A stretch of 64,000 bases of DNA from Candidatus Rokuibacteriota bacterium (GTDB lineage: Bacteria > Methylomirabilota > Methylomirabilia > Rokubacteriales > CSP1-6), in contig QHRU01000050.1 of the NCBI GenBank assembly GCA_003220225.1, positions 1 to 64,000 of the forward strand. The letters run 5' to 3'. Below, piece after piece: positions 50,594 through 58,404 of the stretch (position 1 is its first letter; each line of letters opens with the position of its first letter). The translations under genes and the position numbers were made by a program. The notes beneath the pieces were generated by a model, which was not told the origin of the DNA, searched no databases, and saw nothing but the letters and a program-made list of their open reading frames with translations.

Positions 50594-50905
50594 TCATCGT
50601 TGAGCCTCGTAGGTGTAGTAGTCGCGCGAGACTGCGCGGTCGAGCTCCCAGAGCGCCTTGACGACCTGACTGCGTTGAAGTGGCGTCAGAGTCGCGGCCC
50701 GCTCCTCCCACGGTCCAGAGCGCCCCATGATCTGCGCGACCGTGTCGAAGTGGTTGAACCCCGAGTCTGATGGCAGGCTCATGTGGAAGGCGTGCTCGAA
50801 CTCCATCATGCCGGCGACGAGTTTCTTCTCAAATGGCACGTCAGGGAGCATGAGATAGTGGATGGCTTCACCCATCTTCTCGTGCTGGTAGGAGTAGGGG
50901 TTCAT
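50594..50905 (-). CDS. hypothetical protein, 103 residues
   Basis: I recognise no family. The protein opens MNPYSYQHEKMGEAIHYLML, is helical and slightly acidic, with aromatic residues and histidines (EFEHAFHMSLPSDSGFNHFD). ATG at 50905 is preceded by GGGGGAA. Base composition is lower in GC than the polysaccharide operon, as in the whole stretch 50.2-53.2 kb. Confidence 0.55.
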   Translation of the reverse strand: MNPYSYQHEKMGEAIHYLMLPDVPFEKKLVAGMMEFEHAFHMSLPSDSGFNHFDTVAQIMGRSGPWEERAATLTPLQRSQVVKALWELDRAVSRDYYTYEAQR

Positions 50906-51361
50906 TCGTTCCCCCGATCTCCGAGGTCTTTGGTGCCTCGGTCATCGCCTTCCCCCCTTCGGCCCACGCGGGTCGATGGTGTCGGGAAGACACTGCCAAG
51001 CGAGTGATGCGGTCTGTAATCTGCCGGCGCTGCCCGCACCCACAGCACCCACGCGCCCCAGGCAAACGCCATCACCGCATGGTCGCATAGTCTCCGTCGC
51101 TGTCAGGCCGAGTCCTGCCCCGCGTTGACATGCATTAACTGCGTCGGATAGCATCGCCGCTACCGCACTGACAGTCGTGCCCGCTCGGGCCGAAGGGATG
51201 CGAGTAGCGTGAGGGTCTGCGTCTTGTCCCCCACGTCCCGCGCCCATACGAGGCGGGGACCGGGCCGACTCGCCACCTTCAATCCGTGTGGTCCCAACGC
51301 ACAGTAGGTCCCTCTATGACAGCCATGCTCCGCGGCCTCAAACACGATCATGAGGTGGAAT
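50906..51361. other. intergenic stretch without convincing gene
   Basis: 456 bases with only short frames lacking ribosome sites. It holds a good candidate promoter (51125-51154) and a small GC-rich dyad region around 51230-51270. Nothing else was recognised. Confidence 0.5.
51125..51154 (+). promoter_or_regulatory. candidate sigma70 promoter for the tannase-like gene
   Basis: TTGACA (51125-51130, perfect) and TAGCAT (51149-51154) are 18 bases apart. The predicted start near 51161 leaves a leader of about 200 bases before the ATG at 51362. Confidence 0.4.
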
Positions 51362-53191
51362 ATGGATCACACGGGCGGTCGCAGTCTGTTCGGCCTCGTC
51401 CTTCTGACGTTCGCTCTCTGCGTTGCTTCCCCGGCGAGTGCGCGAGACCATGTTCCGATATTCCAAGACTGCGCGGCCCTCACGACGGCGCGGCTCGCAA
51501 TCCGCGACCACGCGGCCGGCCAACATGGCCACGCCGACCAAGGTGCGGTCTTAGCGAAGGAGATCGAGCCCACCCTCACGTCGGCGACGTGGAAACCCGC
51601 GACTGGCTCCGTTCCTGAATACTGCCGCGTCGAGGGGTTCATTGCGACCGGGGACGCACGCGAAGGCGTAAATCGCGTCAGATTCGCAGTGAATCTGCCG
51701 ACGCAGTGGAACGGACGCTTCGTGGCGCTCGGCGACGGCGGTCACGACGGTGCCGTGTCGACGTCGACGGTGCGCCTGGACCAAGGGTATGCCACCGCCA
51801 ATAGCGACATGGGGCATGATGCGACGATCTTCCCCGCCGCTACATTTGCCTTCAACAACCGCCCGCGTGAAATCGACTACGGCTGGCGCGCAGTCCACGT
51901 CTCGACAGTCGCCGCCAAGGGCATCATTCATTTTTACTACGGTCGCCCGGCGGCCTTCTCGTACTGGGACGGATGCTCGACCGGCGGCCGGGAAGCCGCT
52001 GTCGAAGCTCAGCGATTCCCCGATGACTTCGACGGGATCGCGGCCGGCGACCTGTTCATGAATGCGATCGAGATCGCCATGGAGCAGGTCTGGAGCAGTG
52101 CAATATTCTTCCGCGACGTCAACGGCGATGGAGTTGGCTTCGACAACAATATCACCCAGGCCGACATCGACGCGCTCCGGGACGCCGTGCTCGCGAAATG
52201 CGACGTCTTGGACAACGACAAGATTCGGGACAACGTCGTTGGCAACCCCCTGGCCTGTGCGCGAGTCTTCACGAGCGCCGACATCGACGCGCTCGGTGCC
52301 GCTAGAGGGCTGACCGCGGGTCAGGTCCGGGCAATCAAAGACGTATACGCTGGTCCTCATAACTCCGCCGGCCACCGCTGGTACAAAGGGAAGAGCCTCG
52401 GAACCGAATTCAGCTGGGGCTCATTCGTCGTCCCCACGCCGGCGAATCACTTCTTCCCCGCCCAAGGCGGATTTTCAATGGAGTTCGTGAACTTCCTCTG
52501 GTTTGAGCACGACCCCGGGGTACCGACGGCGCGACGGAACGATCCCTCGCTGCTCCCGGGACCTGGCGAATACCGGTGGCTGGATTTCAACTTCGACACC
52601 AACACGCCAACAGGTCCGACCGTTCATTCGGGGACCGGACCGTGGACGCCCAATGATGGCGGCGGATTCATGCGGGCCATCCTGAACGGATCCGAAACAG
52701 ACCTCACCCCGTTCCTCGTTCACCGGAAGGGGAAATACCTTCTCTACCATGGCTGGGCCGACGGCCTCATTGGCGCCGAGCCGACCGTGGACTACTATCA
52801 CGGAATCGTCCGAGACACCTTCGAGGGCGACACCGCCAGAGCGCAGGAGAACGTTCGCCTCTTCATGGTCCCCGGGATGGATCACTGCGCGGGCGGCGTT
52901 CGCGGCGCGGCGGTGGGATGGGATAAGTTAGCGCCGCTGGTCGACTGGGTCGAAAATAATAAAGCTCCGGACTCGATCGTCGTCACTCAAGACGCTGGAA
53001 CTAGGACCCCCCAAGGGAACGAGCGCATCATCTGCCCCTGGCCTCTACAGCCGACGTATGTAGGCGTATCCGGTGGTGGTGCCGAGAACAACCCCGCGAA
53101 CTGGGTTGCGTCGAATTTCATGTGCCAACCAGAACCACATCACGACGAACGTGATCATGATGTCAAAGACGAGGACAACGTCGATCGGTAG
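51362..53191 (+). CDS. secreted tannase/feruloyl-esterase-family protein
   Basis: Protein of 609 residues with a signal peptide (SLFGLVLLTFALCVASPASA). It follows the tannase family: GDGGHDGAVSTSTVRLDQGY, YWDGCSTGGREAAVEAQRFP with the nucleophile Ser in GCSTGG, YHGWADGLIGAEPTVDYYHG (Asp) and MVPGMDHCAGG (His), with the paired Cys next to Ser and His usual in this family. Members hydrolyse ester bonds of gallate, ferulate or synthetic polyesters (MHETase relatives). A GAGGTG site precedes the ATG at 51362. Codon use is less GC-rich than in the left region, hinting at acquisition. The C-terminus is His/Asp-rich. Confidence 0.85.
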   Translation: MDHTGGRSLFGLVLLTFALCVASPASARDHVPIFQDCAALTTARLAIRDHAAGQHGHADQGAVLAKEIEPTLTSATWKPATGSVPEYCRVEGFIATGDAREGVNRVRFAVNLPTQWNGRFVALGDGGHDGAVSTSTVRLDQGYATANSDMGHDATIFPAATFAFNNRPREIDYGWRAVHVSTVAAKGIIHFYYGRPAAFSYWDGCSTGGREAAVEAQRFPDDFDGIAAGDLFMNAIEIAMEQVWSSAIFFRDVNGDGVGFDNNITQADIDALRDAVLAKCDVLDNDKIRDNVVGNPLACARVFTSADIDALGAARGLTAGQVRAIKDVYAGPHNSAGHRWYKGKSLGTEFSWGSFVVPTPANHFFPAQGGFSMEFVNFLWFEHDPGVPTARRNDPSLLPGPGEYRWLDFNFDTNTPTGPTVHSGTGPWTPNDGGGFMRAILNGSETDLTPFLVHRKGKYLLYHGWADGLIGAEPTVDYYHGIVRDTFEGDTARAQENVRLFMVPGMDHCAGGVRGAAVGWDKLAPLVDWVENNKAPDSIVVTQDAGTRTPQGNERIICPWPLQPTYVGVSGGGAENNPANWVASNFMCQPEPHHDERDHDVKDEDNVDR

Positions 53192-53222
53192 CTAAACGGC
53201 GATCCCTTGGCGCGGAGAGCGG

Positions 53223-53540
53223 TTGAGCCCAAGCCTCACCGCTCTCGGCCGTCGCCTGAGAGAGATGGCGACGCTGGTCTTGCGAGGCTTCGGGCAAGTT
53301 TTTGTCGCTGCCGCGGGGCTGCCGCGCCATCGGCTTTATGACCTGCGGCACACCTCCGCAACGCACCTGCTCGCTGACGGAGCGCCGATCACCTACGTCG
53401 CCGCGCCGCTCGGCCACCGTAAGCCGACGACCACGCCGGCCTTTTACGCCCACTGGATCCCGCGCGGGGATAAGACCTACATCGACCGGCTCGCTGCGGC
53501 GCGTCTCACGGATATGAGCGACGCGAAACTTCTTGAAACA
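53223..53540 (+). pseudogene. remnant of a tyrosine recombinase (C-terminal part)
   Basis: Only the C-terminal catalytic region is left: RLYDLRHTSATHLLADGAP (H-x-x-R box as LRHT), then LGHRKPTTTPAFYAHWIP with the later His and Tyr. The N-terminal core-binding domain and the first catalytic Arg are missing, and the reading frame then runs on through the antisense of the tRNA, which is not real protein. It points toward the 3' end of tRNA-Thr, as expected for an element once inserted on the left side. Confidence 0.75.
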
Positions 53541-53542
53541 TC

Positions 53543-53617
53543 TGGAGCCGGGGGCGGGAGTCGAACCCGCGACCTACTGATTACGAATCAGTTGCTCTGC
53601 CTCTGAGCTACCCCGGC
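53543..53617 (-). tRNA. tRNA-Thr (anticodon CGT), CCA encoded
   Basis: 75 bases on the minus strand fold as a full cloverleaf: acceptor GCCGGGG/CCCCGGC, D stem GCTC/GAGC, anticodon stem ACTGA/TCAGT with loop TTCGTAA, T stem GCGGG/CCCGC with loop TTCGACT, then T and CCA. The CGT anticodon reads ACG (threonine). The integrase frame from the right ends inside it, and a recombinase remnant from the left points into it. Confidence 0.95.
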
Positions 53618-54800
53618 GTTCCCGTGTGGAGTCTACCACTTGCGTTGACTCCTCGTCAGATGCTGGGGCGCCTGGTTCCAGATTCGGTTCCAAAACGGTC
53701 GTGGGACGCTCCGTCCTGGCCATTTCCCCGCTGAGGTGGTGCTTCGCCAGGTGCGCGTACTTCTCCGTCATGCTGATCTTCGTGTGGCCCAGGATCTTCG
53801 AGAGCGCCAACAGGCTGCCCCCGCGCATCATGAACCAGCTCGCGAAGTGGTGACGCAGGTCGTGGAAGTGCCAGGCCTCGAGGTCGTGCCGCGCCAGCGC
53901 CGACTCGAGCTTTGCCTGGGCGACCGCCGTCTCCCAGGCCGTCCGGATGCTCCGGCCGGGCCACACGCGGCCGTGGCGCGGTGCCGGTCGACCGGCGAGC
54001 GCGTCGTACACGGCCTGCCGCATCGGCACCTCGCGCCGGCGCTTGGACTTCGTCGCGCGGCCCTCGAGGCTGATCACGCCGCGGCTGAGGTCGATGCGCT
54101 CCCACGTCATGCCCATGATCTCGCCGGAGCGCATGCCGGTCTCCAGCGCGATGGTCACGATCGGCAGCAGCCGCTCTTCCTCGGACTCCCGGCACGCCGT
54201 CAGCAGCCGCTGCTCCTCGTCGGGCTCGAGCCACGCGATGCGACCTTCCGGCTCCGTCTCGAGCTTCACCGACGGGATGGTCTTCAGCACTCCCCACTCG
54301 TGGGCCAGACGCAGCAGGCAGCGCAGCAGCGCGAGCGGCCGATTGATGCTCGCCGGGGTCAGCGGCGTCGGATTGCCGTCGAGATCTTTGCGCCGCACCG
54401 ACGTCGCCGCGAGTCGGCGCGCCTTGTAGGTAGCGATCCGGGCGGCCGTGAGGTCCCGAAGGCGCGTCGACTTGCCGAACGCGGCCATCAGGTGCTCGGC
54501 CATCCGCCGGTCCTCACCGAGCGAACGCTTGCGCGCCTTTTCGCCGAAATACAGCTCGAACGCGACTCCTAGCGTCATGTTCGGGTCACCGCCCTCCGGG
54601 GCGGCGTCCTGTTTATCGAGGAGTTCCACCTCGTAGGCTTTCGCCGCCTCCTCGGTGCCAAACGACTTCTTCCTCACTCTCGCGCCCATTCGGTCGTGCA
54701 CCGGACGACCCGGATGCTGTGGGCTCTCCCACCACGCGACCCGCCACGTCCCGCGCTGCTCGCGGAACCCGACTTTCACCAGCTCCCTCGGTTTCTTCAT
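53574..54800 (-). CDS. int: tyrosine-recombinase integrase of the prophage-like element
   Basis: Protein of 408 residues. An N-terminal AP2-like arm-binding region and SAM-like core-binding domain (about 75-175) precede the catalytic domain with R224 (TGMRSGE), K251/K253, H313-x-x-R316 (HDLRHHF), H339 (LGHTK) and Y348 (TEKYAHL): all key residues present. The last 13 residues (RGSSEAEQLIRNQ) are encoded by the 5' half of tRNA-Thr. ATG at 54800 follows the HTH gene by one base. It should integrate and excise the element at this tRNA. Confidence 0.93.
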   Translation of the reverse strand: MKKPRELVKVGFREQRGTWRVAWWESPQHPGRPVHDRMGARVRKKSFGTEEAAKAYEVELLDKQDAAPEGGDPNMTLGVAFELYFGEKARKRSLGEDRRMAEHLMAAFGKSTRLRDLTAARIATYKARRLAATSVRRKDLDGNPTPLTPASINRPLALLRCLLRLAHEWGVLKTIPSVKLETEPEGRIAWLEPDEEQRLLTACRESEEERLLPIVTIALETGMRSGEIMGMTWERIDLSRGVISLEGRATKSKRRREVPMRQAVYDALAGRPAPRHGRVWPGRSIRTAWETAVAQAKLESALARHDLEAWHFHDLRHHFASWFMMRGGSLLALSKILGHTKISMTEKYAHLAKHHLSGEMARTERPTTVLEPNLEPGAPASDEESTQVVDSTRERRGSSEAEQLIRNQ

Positions 54801-55378
54801 GTCAGCGCCCCTTTCGACGACGCGTCGTCCCCGGACGTCGCCGCGGCGTTGCGAGCGCCTGGGCGCCCTGCTGCGCGAGGATCTGCAGCAGCCGCTTGGT
54901 CGTGGCGCTCATGCCCTTCGTCCCAGCCTCCCATTTCGCGACGGTGATCTTGTGCACGCCCAGCAGGGCGGCGAACGCCGCTTGGGTAAGGCCGAGCTGC
55001 TTGCGGAGGCTGCGAACCGCGCCCGGGGTCATGGGCGGATGTTAGCCCTGGACTATCAGCGCTGTCAAGCGAGGTGTCGAGGATCGGGATCACCCACTTC
55101 TTCCCCAGCTTTCGCGCCCCGGGTAGCCGGCCCGCGCGGCAGAGTTCGCGGATCCTGGCCTCGGGCATCTCCAAGCGCGCGGCGAGCTCGTCCTTGGTGA
55201 AGATCCGTGTCCGCTCGTCGAGCGTCCCGGCCTCGTGCTGGAGTGCCGCCAGGCGGGTCACGAGCGCCGCCTGGGCGACGGCGCCGCGCGCGAGCTGCTC
55301 GAGCACGCGCGCGTGTGATAGCTCTGCCGCGCGCGTCGGATCGTTCGCCAAATCGTCGAGCGTCGGCCCCTCGGTCAT
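54797..55378 (-). CDS. excisionase/MerR-like HTH protein
   Basis: Protein of up to 193 residues. A helical N-terminus (LDDLANDPTRAAELSHARVL) is followed by a DNA-binding segment FTKDELAARLEMPEARIREL and AGRLPGARKLGKKWVIP, the helix-turn-helix plus wing of excisionase-type proteins. After about residue 115 the frame runs without stop through the whole of the next HTH gene; that C-terminal tail may be spurious or reflect a shifted stop. ATG at 55378 overlaps the upstream stop as ATGA. It may regulate excision or early genes. Confidence 0.6.
   Translation of the reverse strand: MTEGPTLDDLANDPTRAAELSHARVLEQLARGAVAQAALVTRLAALQHEAGTLDERTRIFTKDELAARLEMPEARIRELCRAGRLPGARKLGKKWVIPILDTSLDSADSPGLTSAHDPGRGSQPPQAARPYPSGVRRPAGRAQDHRREMGGWDEGHERHDQAAAADPRAAGRPGARNAAATSGDDASSKGALT
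54802..55032 (-). CDS. XRE-type helix-turn-helix regulator
   Basis: Protein of 76 residues with a typical Cro/CI-like HTH: VRSLRKQLGLTQAAFAALLG, then VHKITVAKWEAGTKGMSATT. The tail is Arg-rich. ATG at 55032; the stop is one base before the integrase ATG, so the two are translated together. It may control the integrase. It lies inside the reading frame of the excisionase-like gene, one of the two having an odd extent. Confidence 0.75.
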   Translation of the reverse strand: MTPGAVRSLRKQLGLTQAAFAALLGVHKITVAKWEAGTKGMSATTKRLLQILAQQGAQALATPRRRPGTTRRRKGR

Positions 55379-55596
55379 CGGACGACTCGCAGGTGTCGCT
55401 GCGTTGTCAGCGCCTCGCGAATCTGAGCGACGATCTCCGTGGCCTTCACGGCGCAGAACCAGCAGTACGCGACGTCTCCGTACGTCACCCACGTGCCGAG
55501 CTCGCAGAATGCGCACCCTGTGAACGCGCTCATGCGTCGCGGCTCGCCGTTGAGCGTCGGCGGCCACGGTGACCATCCGAGCGGCGCGCCGTTCAC
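55375..55596 (-). CDS. small zinc-ribbon protein
   Basis: Protein of 73 residues with two Cys pairs, CAFC and CWFC, separated by 14 residues (ELGTWVTYGDVAYC region), a probable zinc ribbon, and a helical basic C-terminus. GTG at 55596 follows GGAGGG and overlaps the upstream stop as GTGA. Small Cys-pair proteins like this are common in prophages, but no function can be assigned. Confidence 0.6.
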   Translation of the reverse strand: MNGAPLGWSPWPPTLNGEPRRMSAFTGCAFCELGTWVTYGDVAYCWFCAVKATEIVAQIREALTTQRHLRVVR

Positions 55597-55877
55597 GCCG
55601 CCCTCCGCATGATGGGCTTACCCGAGCGAGAGCCGTTCGACTCCCGCCCGGGTCGGTGGTGGTGACGCTGTAGGAGCCGCTGCCGTCGCAGCGGAGCGCG
55701 GGCTTCACCTTCGGCCCGCCCGCGCGATCTGGACAACGTCGCTGTGTAAATGCGCGCCCGCCCACACAGCATCCCCATGGGAGGGTGGGTGTGGATGTGG
55801 GTACGGATCTGGATATGGGTGAGGTTTAGGGTTAGGGGGACGTAATGGGAGGACAGCGGCAAGCCGTAGGAGATCAT
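55593..55877 (-). CDS. possible 94-residue protein, low complexity
   Basis: The frame opens with an ATG overlapping the upstream stop as ATGA and ends overlapping the next start as GTGA, which argues for a gene. The sequence is unusual: a CCCTAA-like and ATCC-like repeat encodes LTLNLTHIQIRTHIHTHPP, and the rest is Arg-rich. No family is recognised, and the coding status is doubtful. Confidence 0.35.
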   Translation of the reverse strand: MISYGLPLSSHYVPLTLNLTHIQIRTHIHTHPPMGMLCGRARIYTATLSRSRGRAEGEARAPLRRQRLLQRHHHRPGRESNGSRSGKPIMRRAA

Positions 55878-56329
55878 GCCAGCCGCTCGAGCAACATGTC
55901 GACGATCGAGTAGCGCGCCGCAGCGGGCAACGGTTGACCGCTGCGATCCCGGTCGACATCCCGCACACGAACTCGGAAGAGACGATGCTTGAAGACGTCG
56001 AGCCCCATGCGATCGCGGCGGCGCGGCGGGCCTCCGCTCGCGACGCACCACGCACGGAAGAAGCGCGAGGAGGGCGCTACGCCGCGCCATCGGCCGTCCA
56101 GACGCCGCGGTAGCGTGCAAATGAACGACACGAGCTTGCCGTCGCAGTCACCACCTTGGATCGTGAAGTCGATGTGGAGCCGGAGAGCGCCGCCATACGA
56201 GGGCCGCACCTTCGCGTGGGTCGCGGTCGCGTCGTAGTTGCCGGCGGGGACGAGCGGCGGCGCGTCGTAGCCGAGCCGAACATCGAGTTCGGGCCAGTCT
56301 GCGTCGCCGGCGGGCGGCTCGTTCGCCAC
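55874..56329 (-). CDS. conserved-type mobile-element protein of unknown function
   Basis: Protein of 151 residues. The N-terminal half has a beta-rich look (PLVPAGNYDATATHAKV, LRLHIDFTIQGGDCDGKLVS), the C-terminal end reads HRLFRVRVRDVDRDRSGQPL and ARYSIVDMLLERL. From memory, proteins with this ending occur in integrated elements next to replication or integration genes, but no reaction is known. ATG at 56329 has no neighbour upstream for 143 bases, so a promoter may lie in 56330-56472, where nothing else is seen. Confidence 0.6.
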   Translation of the reverse strand: MANEPPAGDADWPELDVRLGYDAPPLVPAGNYDATATHAKVRPSYGGALRLHIDFTIQGGDCDGKLVSFICTLPRRLDGRWRGVAPSSRFFRAWCVASGGPPRRRDRMGLDVFKHRLFRVRVRDVDRDRSGQPLPAAARYSIVDMLLERLA

Positions 56330-56472
56330 AAGTCTATTTCACGCCTCAGAGAAAAAGTTGGCGGTCCGCGCCAGCCTTGATGAACCGGCCCGACGGCCGA
56401 GCCGGCGGGAGGCAGGCTGGAGCAGTTTTACGGCGCGCCGCCGCCACCCGGCGCGAAAGGTTGCCCCCCAGC

Positions 56473-56889
56473 TCACGATGAGAATGCCGATCTATAAAGC
56501 CCCTCGCTGTTCCGCGCCACCAGACCGACCGCCTCCCGCTCGGAGATTACATTGACCCTCATCGCCCTGGCGACCTCGGCCCAAAACAGAGCCCTCGCCA
56601 TCGCGCGGTCCGAAAGATCGTCCTCGGACAAGTAGAACCGCTCGACGCGCTCCGACAGAGCGGGATTCTCAGCCCGCACCTCTACCATCGCCTGCGAATA
56701 CGCGACGCCACGCGCTCGCTGACGGCGCTGTACCAGCTCCGCGAGCCGCGCGCGCGGATCGTGCTGTTCGCTTTGTTCATAGCGCGCTTCGTGGAGCGTT
56801 TGCTCTCTGTGAGTCGGCCTCCAGCCGCGGGACCACGCTCCGCCGAGAAGCTCGCGCCAGTAGCTTTCATCGAGCCGCAGCTCGCCCAT
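56473..56889 (-). CDS. hypothetical helical protein, 138 residues
   Basis: Mostly helical, charged protein (MGELRLDESYWRELLGGAWS; ERVERFYLSEDDLSDRAMAR) without recognised domain. Its ATG at 56889 directly follows the TAA of the HTH gene, so the two form an operon. Confidence 0.55.
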   Translation of the reverse strand: MGELRLDESYWRELLGGAWSRGWRPTHREQTLHEARYEQSEQHDPRARLAELVQRRQRARGVAYSQAMVEVRAENPALSERVERFYLSEDDLSDRAMARALFWAEVARAMRVNVISEREAVGLVARNSEGLYRSAFSS

Positions 56890-57108
56890 TTACTTCTCCT
56901 CTCTCAAAGCCGGCGCAGTCGATCGCCTTTGCCGAGCCGCGCGCCGCTCGCGAAACTCTTCGACGGCCTCGCGCTGAAAGATTCGCCAGCCGCCAGGCGA
57001 TCGCGCGGCACGCAGGTCGCCGCTGTCGGCCCAGAACCGCACGGTCGACGCGGAGACGCCGAACATGCGGGCGACGTCCGAGGCCAGAAAAAATTGATCT
57101 CGAGCCAT
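56890..57108 (-). CDS. MerR/excisionase-like HTH DNA-binding protein
   Basis: Protein of 72 residues: FLASDVARMFGVSASTVRFW then ADSGDLRAARSPGGWRIFQR, the HTH and wing of the BldC/MerR-like excisionase family, and a basic C-terminus. ATG at 57108 is chosen over GTG-like starts upstream because the domain begins there. Likely excisionase or early regulator of the element. Confidence 0.75.
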   Translation of the reverse strand: MARDQFFLASDVARMFGVSASTVRFWADSGDLRAARSPGGWRIFQREAVEEFRERRAARQRRSTAPALREEK

Positions 57109-57178
57109 CGGCTCTATTAGAGTCTGTTGCAACCCCTCAAATCACGGGCAGGTGACCCCCACGTTCGGAGGCGGAAGA

Positions 57179-57853
57179 ATGGACTGGGTCGGAGAGGAAT
57201 GGATCCTGCGCCGGGAAGCAACACGGGTCCTAGAGCGGGTGCGGCGCCGAGAGATGCCGGTCGCGTCGCCGCGGGCGTTCCAGCTCGCGCGCGCCACGAT
57301 TTTCGTCCTCAGGCTGACGCACTGGCTCAAACACAGCCACATGGATCGTGTCCATCAAGTCATCACGCGGCTTCCAGGACTCATCGGGACCGGTGCCGCT
57401 TCGTGGCTGGACAAGGACCGGGGCCTTCAGGAGGCGCTTCGACGTTTGCCGCTGACCGGGTGGGATGAAGTGGGGGTACGCCAACTCGCCCAGCGCGTGA
57501 TCGATGCGATTCTCGGCCCGGCAGCGATCAGGCGGCTACCTGCCGACGTATGGCAGCAATGCATCCGCCGTGATGTGGGAAACCGCTGGTGGGTGCCGCT
57601 GGTGGCGGCGATTTCGGCTGGATCGCGAGAGCGCAATGCGTATATATGGCTGCGGATGGTCGCGACGCGAACCGTGCCGGCTTCGTGTCCGGAGTGCGGC
57701 GGCGTTATATGGCGGCCGCTCAGGTACACCGGCGAGTTCGACCCTCCGCACAGTCTGATACGAAAACGGCGGGTGGAGTACTGCGAGGCGCTATGTCAGC
57801 ACCGCGCTGAGGTACGAAGGCGACGGCGTCGCCAGGCACGTGCCCGCCGATGA
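57179..57853 (+). CDS. hypothetical protein with C-terminal zinc-binding motif
   Basis: Protein of 224 residues, the only plus-strand gene of the element. The N-terminal 150 residues are helical (WILRREATRVLERVRRREMP; WDEVGVRQLAQRVIDAI). The C-terminal part has CPECGGVIW and, later, YCEALCQHR, giving a possible four-ligand zinc site, then a poly-Arg tail. ATG at 57179 is preceded by GGAGG. It may bind nucleic acid. A hairpin with T-run overlaps its stop. Confidence 0.6.
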   Translation: MDWVGEEWILRREATRVLERVRRREMPVASPRAFQLARATIFVLRLTHWLKHSHMDRVHQVITRLPGLIGTGAASWLDKDRGLQEALRRLPLTGWDEVGVRQLAQRVIDAILGPAAIRRLPADVWQQCIRRDVGNRWWVPLVAAISAGSRERNAYIWLRMVATRTVPASCPECGGVIWRPLRYTGEFDPPHSLIRKRRVEYCEALCQHRAEVRRRRRRQARARR

Positions 57854-57870
57854 GGCGGGCGTTAGTCTTT
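57842..57870 (+). terminator. intrinsic terminator overlapping the end of the plus-strand gene
   Basis: GCCCGCC (57842-57848) and GGCGGGC (57854-57860) form a 7-bp stem with loop GATGA, which contains the stop codon. GTTAGTCTTTT follows. The distance to the T-run is a little long, so moderate confidence. Confidence 0.5.
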
Positions 57871-57889
57871 TCGGCCGTGTGACGACATC

Positions 57890-57945
57890 AAAAAAGCCCC
57901 TCGAGGTGCGAAGCAGAGCGAAGCGGTAGTCTGAACGCGAGGGGC
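57890..57945 (-). terminator. intrinsic terminator for the minus-strand small gene
   Basis: On the minus strand GCCCCTCG (from 57945) pairs with CGAGGGGC (ending 57896) over an internal region of 34 bases, followed by TTTTTT. A second 9-bp hairpin (57942-57950 with 57961-57969) lies just upstream of it. Good site for ending transcription of the 55-residue gene. Confidence 0.65.
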
Positions 57946-57975
57946 CCGGCCGGGTATCCAGCCGGGCCCGTCATG

Positions 57976-58143
57976 CTACTTCAGTTTCGCGCAGTGCTCG
58001 CAGAGCGGTCGGCCTCCAGTCCCGTTGCGGCGATACTGACTCTCGATATTGTTGCCCTCTGTACAGCTATTGTTGTCGTGATACACGTCGCGTTTCGGGG
58101 GTCGAGCGGGTTGCGAAGAATGGAAGGGCGGTACTTTCGCCAT
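57976..58143 (-). CDS. 55-residue protein with CxxC, conserved-looking
   Basis: A short gene with a very strong GGGAGGTGAG site before the ATG at 58143. It reads MAKVPPFHSSQPARPPKRDV, then YHDNNSCTEGNNIESQYRR and GTGGRPLCEHCAKLK. The pattern C-TEGNNIE...GTGGRP-C-x2-C suggests a small zinc-binding protein; I have seen similar short proteins in other genomes but know no function. A terminator follows. Confidence 0.7.
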   Translation of the reverse strand: MAKVPPFHSSQPARPPKRDVYHDNNSCTEGNNIESQYRRNGTGGRPLCEHCAKLK

Positions 58144-58259
58144 CACTCTCACCTCCCTCGAAGTCGAAGCGGGTAACCGATCCGGTCAAAACCCCAGTAC
58201 AAACGCGCAGAGATTTCCTTTGACCGCCCTGGGGCAGTGTGGGAGCATAAAAATGCCGC

Positions 58260-58335
58260 TGGCAGAGGCGACGGGACTTGCACCCGTTTCACCCGATTAA
58301 CAGTCGGGGGGTTTAACTGCATAACCTACGCCCCT
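58260..58335 (-). tRNA. tRNA-Asn (anticodon GTT), CCA encoded, atypical T loop
   Basis: 76 bases on the minus strand give a full cloverleaf: acceptor AGGGGCG/CGCCTCT (one G-U pair), D stem GGTT/AACC, anticodon stem CCCGA/TCGGG with loop CTGTTAA, T stem ACGGG/CCCGT, discriminator G and CCA. The T loop reads TGCAAGT instead of TTC-type, so position 55 is G. Lies within the phage-like element between terminators. Confidence 0.85.
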
Positions 58336-58349
58336 AAAATCGCGGCACC

Positions 58350-58404
58350 GGGGGTCTGCTCCTTCCGCCTGTCAAGGAAGGTAGGAGCGGCCCCCGTACT
58401 TTTT
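58350..58404. terminator. long imperfect hairpin with T-run, probably bidirectional terminator
   Basis: GGGGG (58350-58354) pairs with CCCCC (58391-58395), GCTCC with GGAGC and TTCC with GGAA inside it. GTACTTTTT follows on the plus strand; on the minus strand the gene ending at 58403 reads into the hairpin and then into CGATTTT before the tRNA. Confidence 0.5.

Noticed and set aside
50942-51247. 101-codon minus-strand frame in the gap before the tannase-like gene
   Set aside because: No ribosome site, low-complexity composition, and it covers the best promoter candidate.
53541-53606. C-terminal extension GAGGGSRTRDLLITNQLLCL of the recombinase remnant
   Set aside because: This is antisense translation of tRNA-Thr, a familiar artefact.
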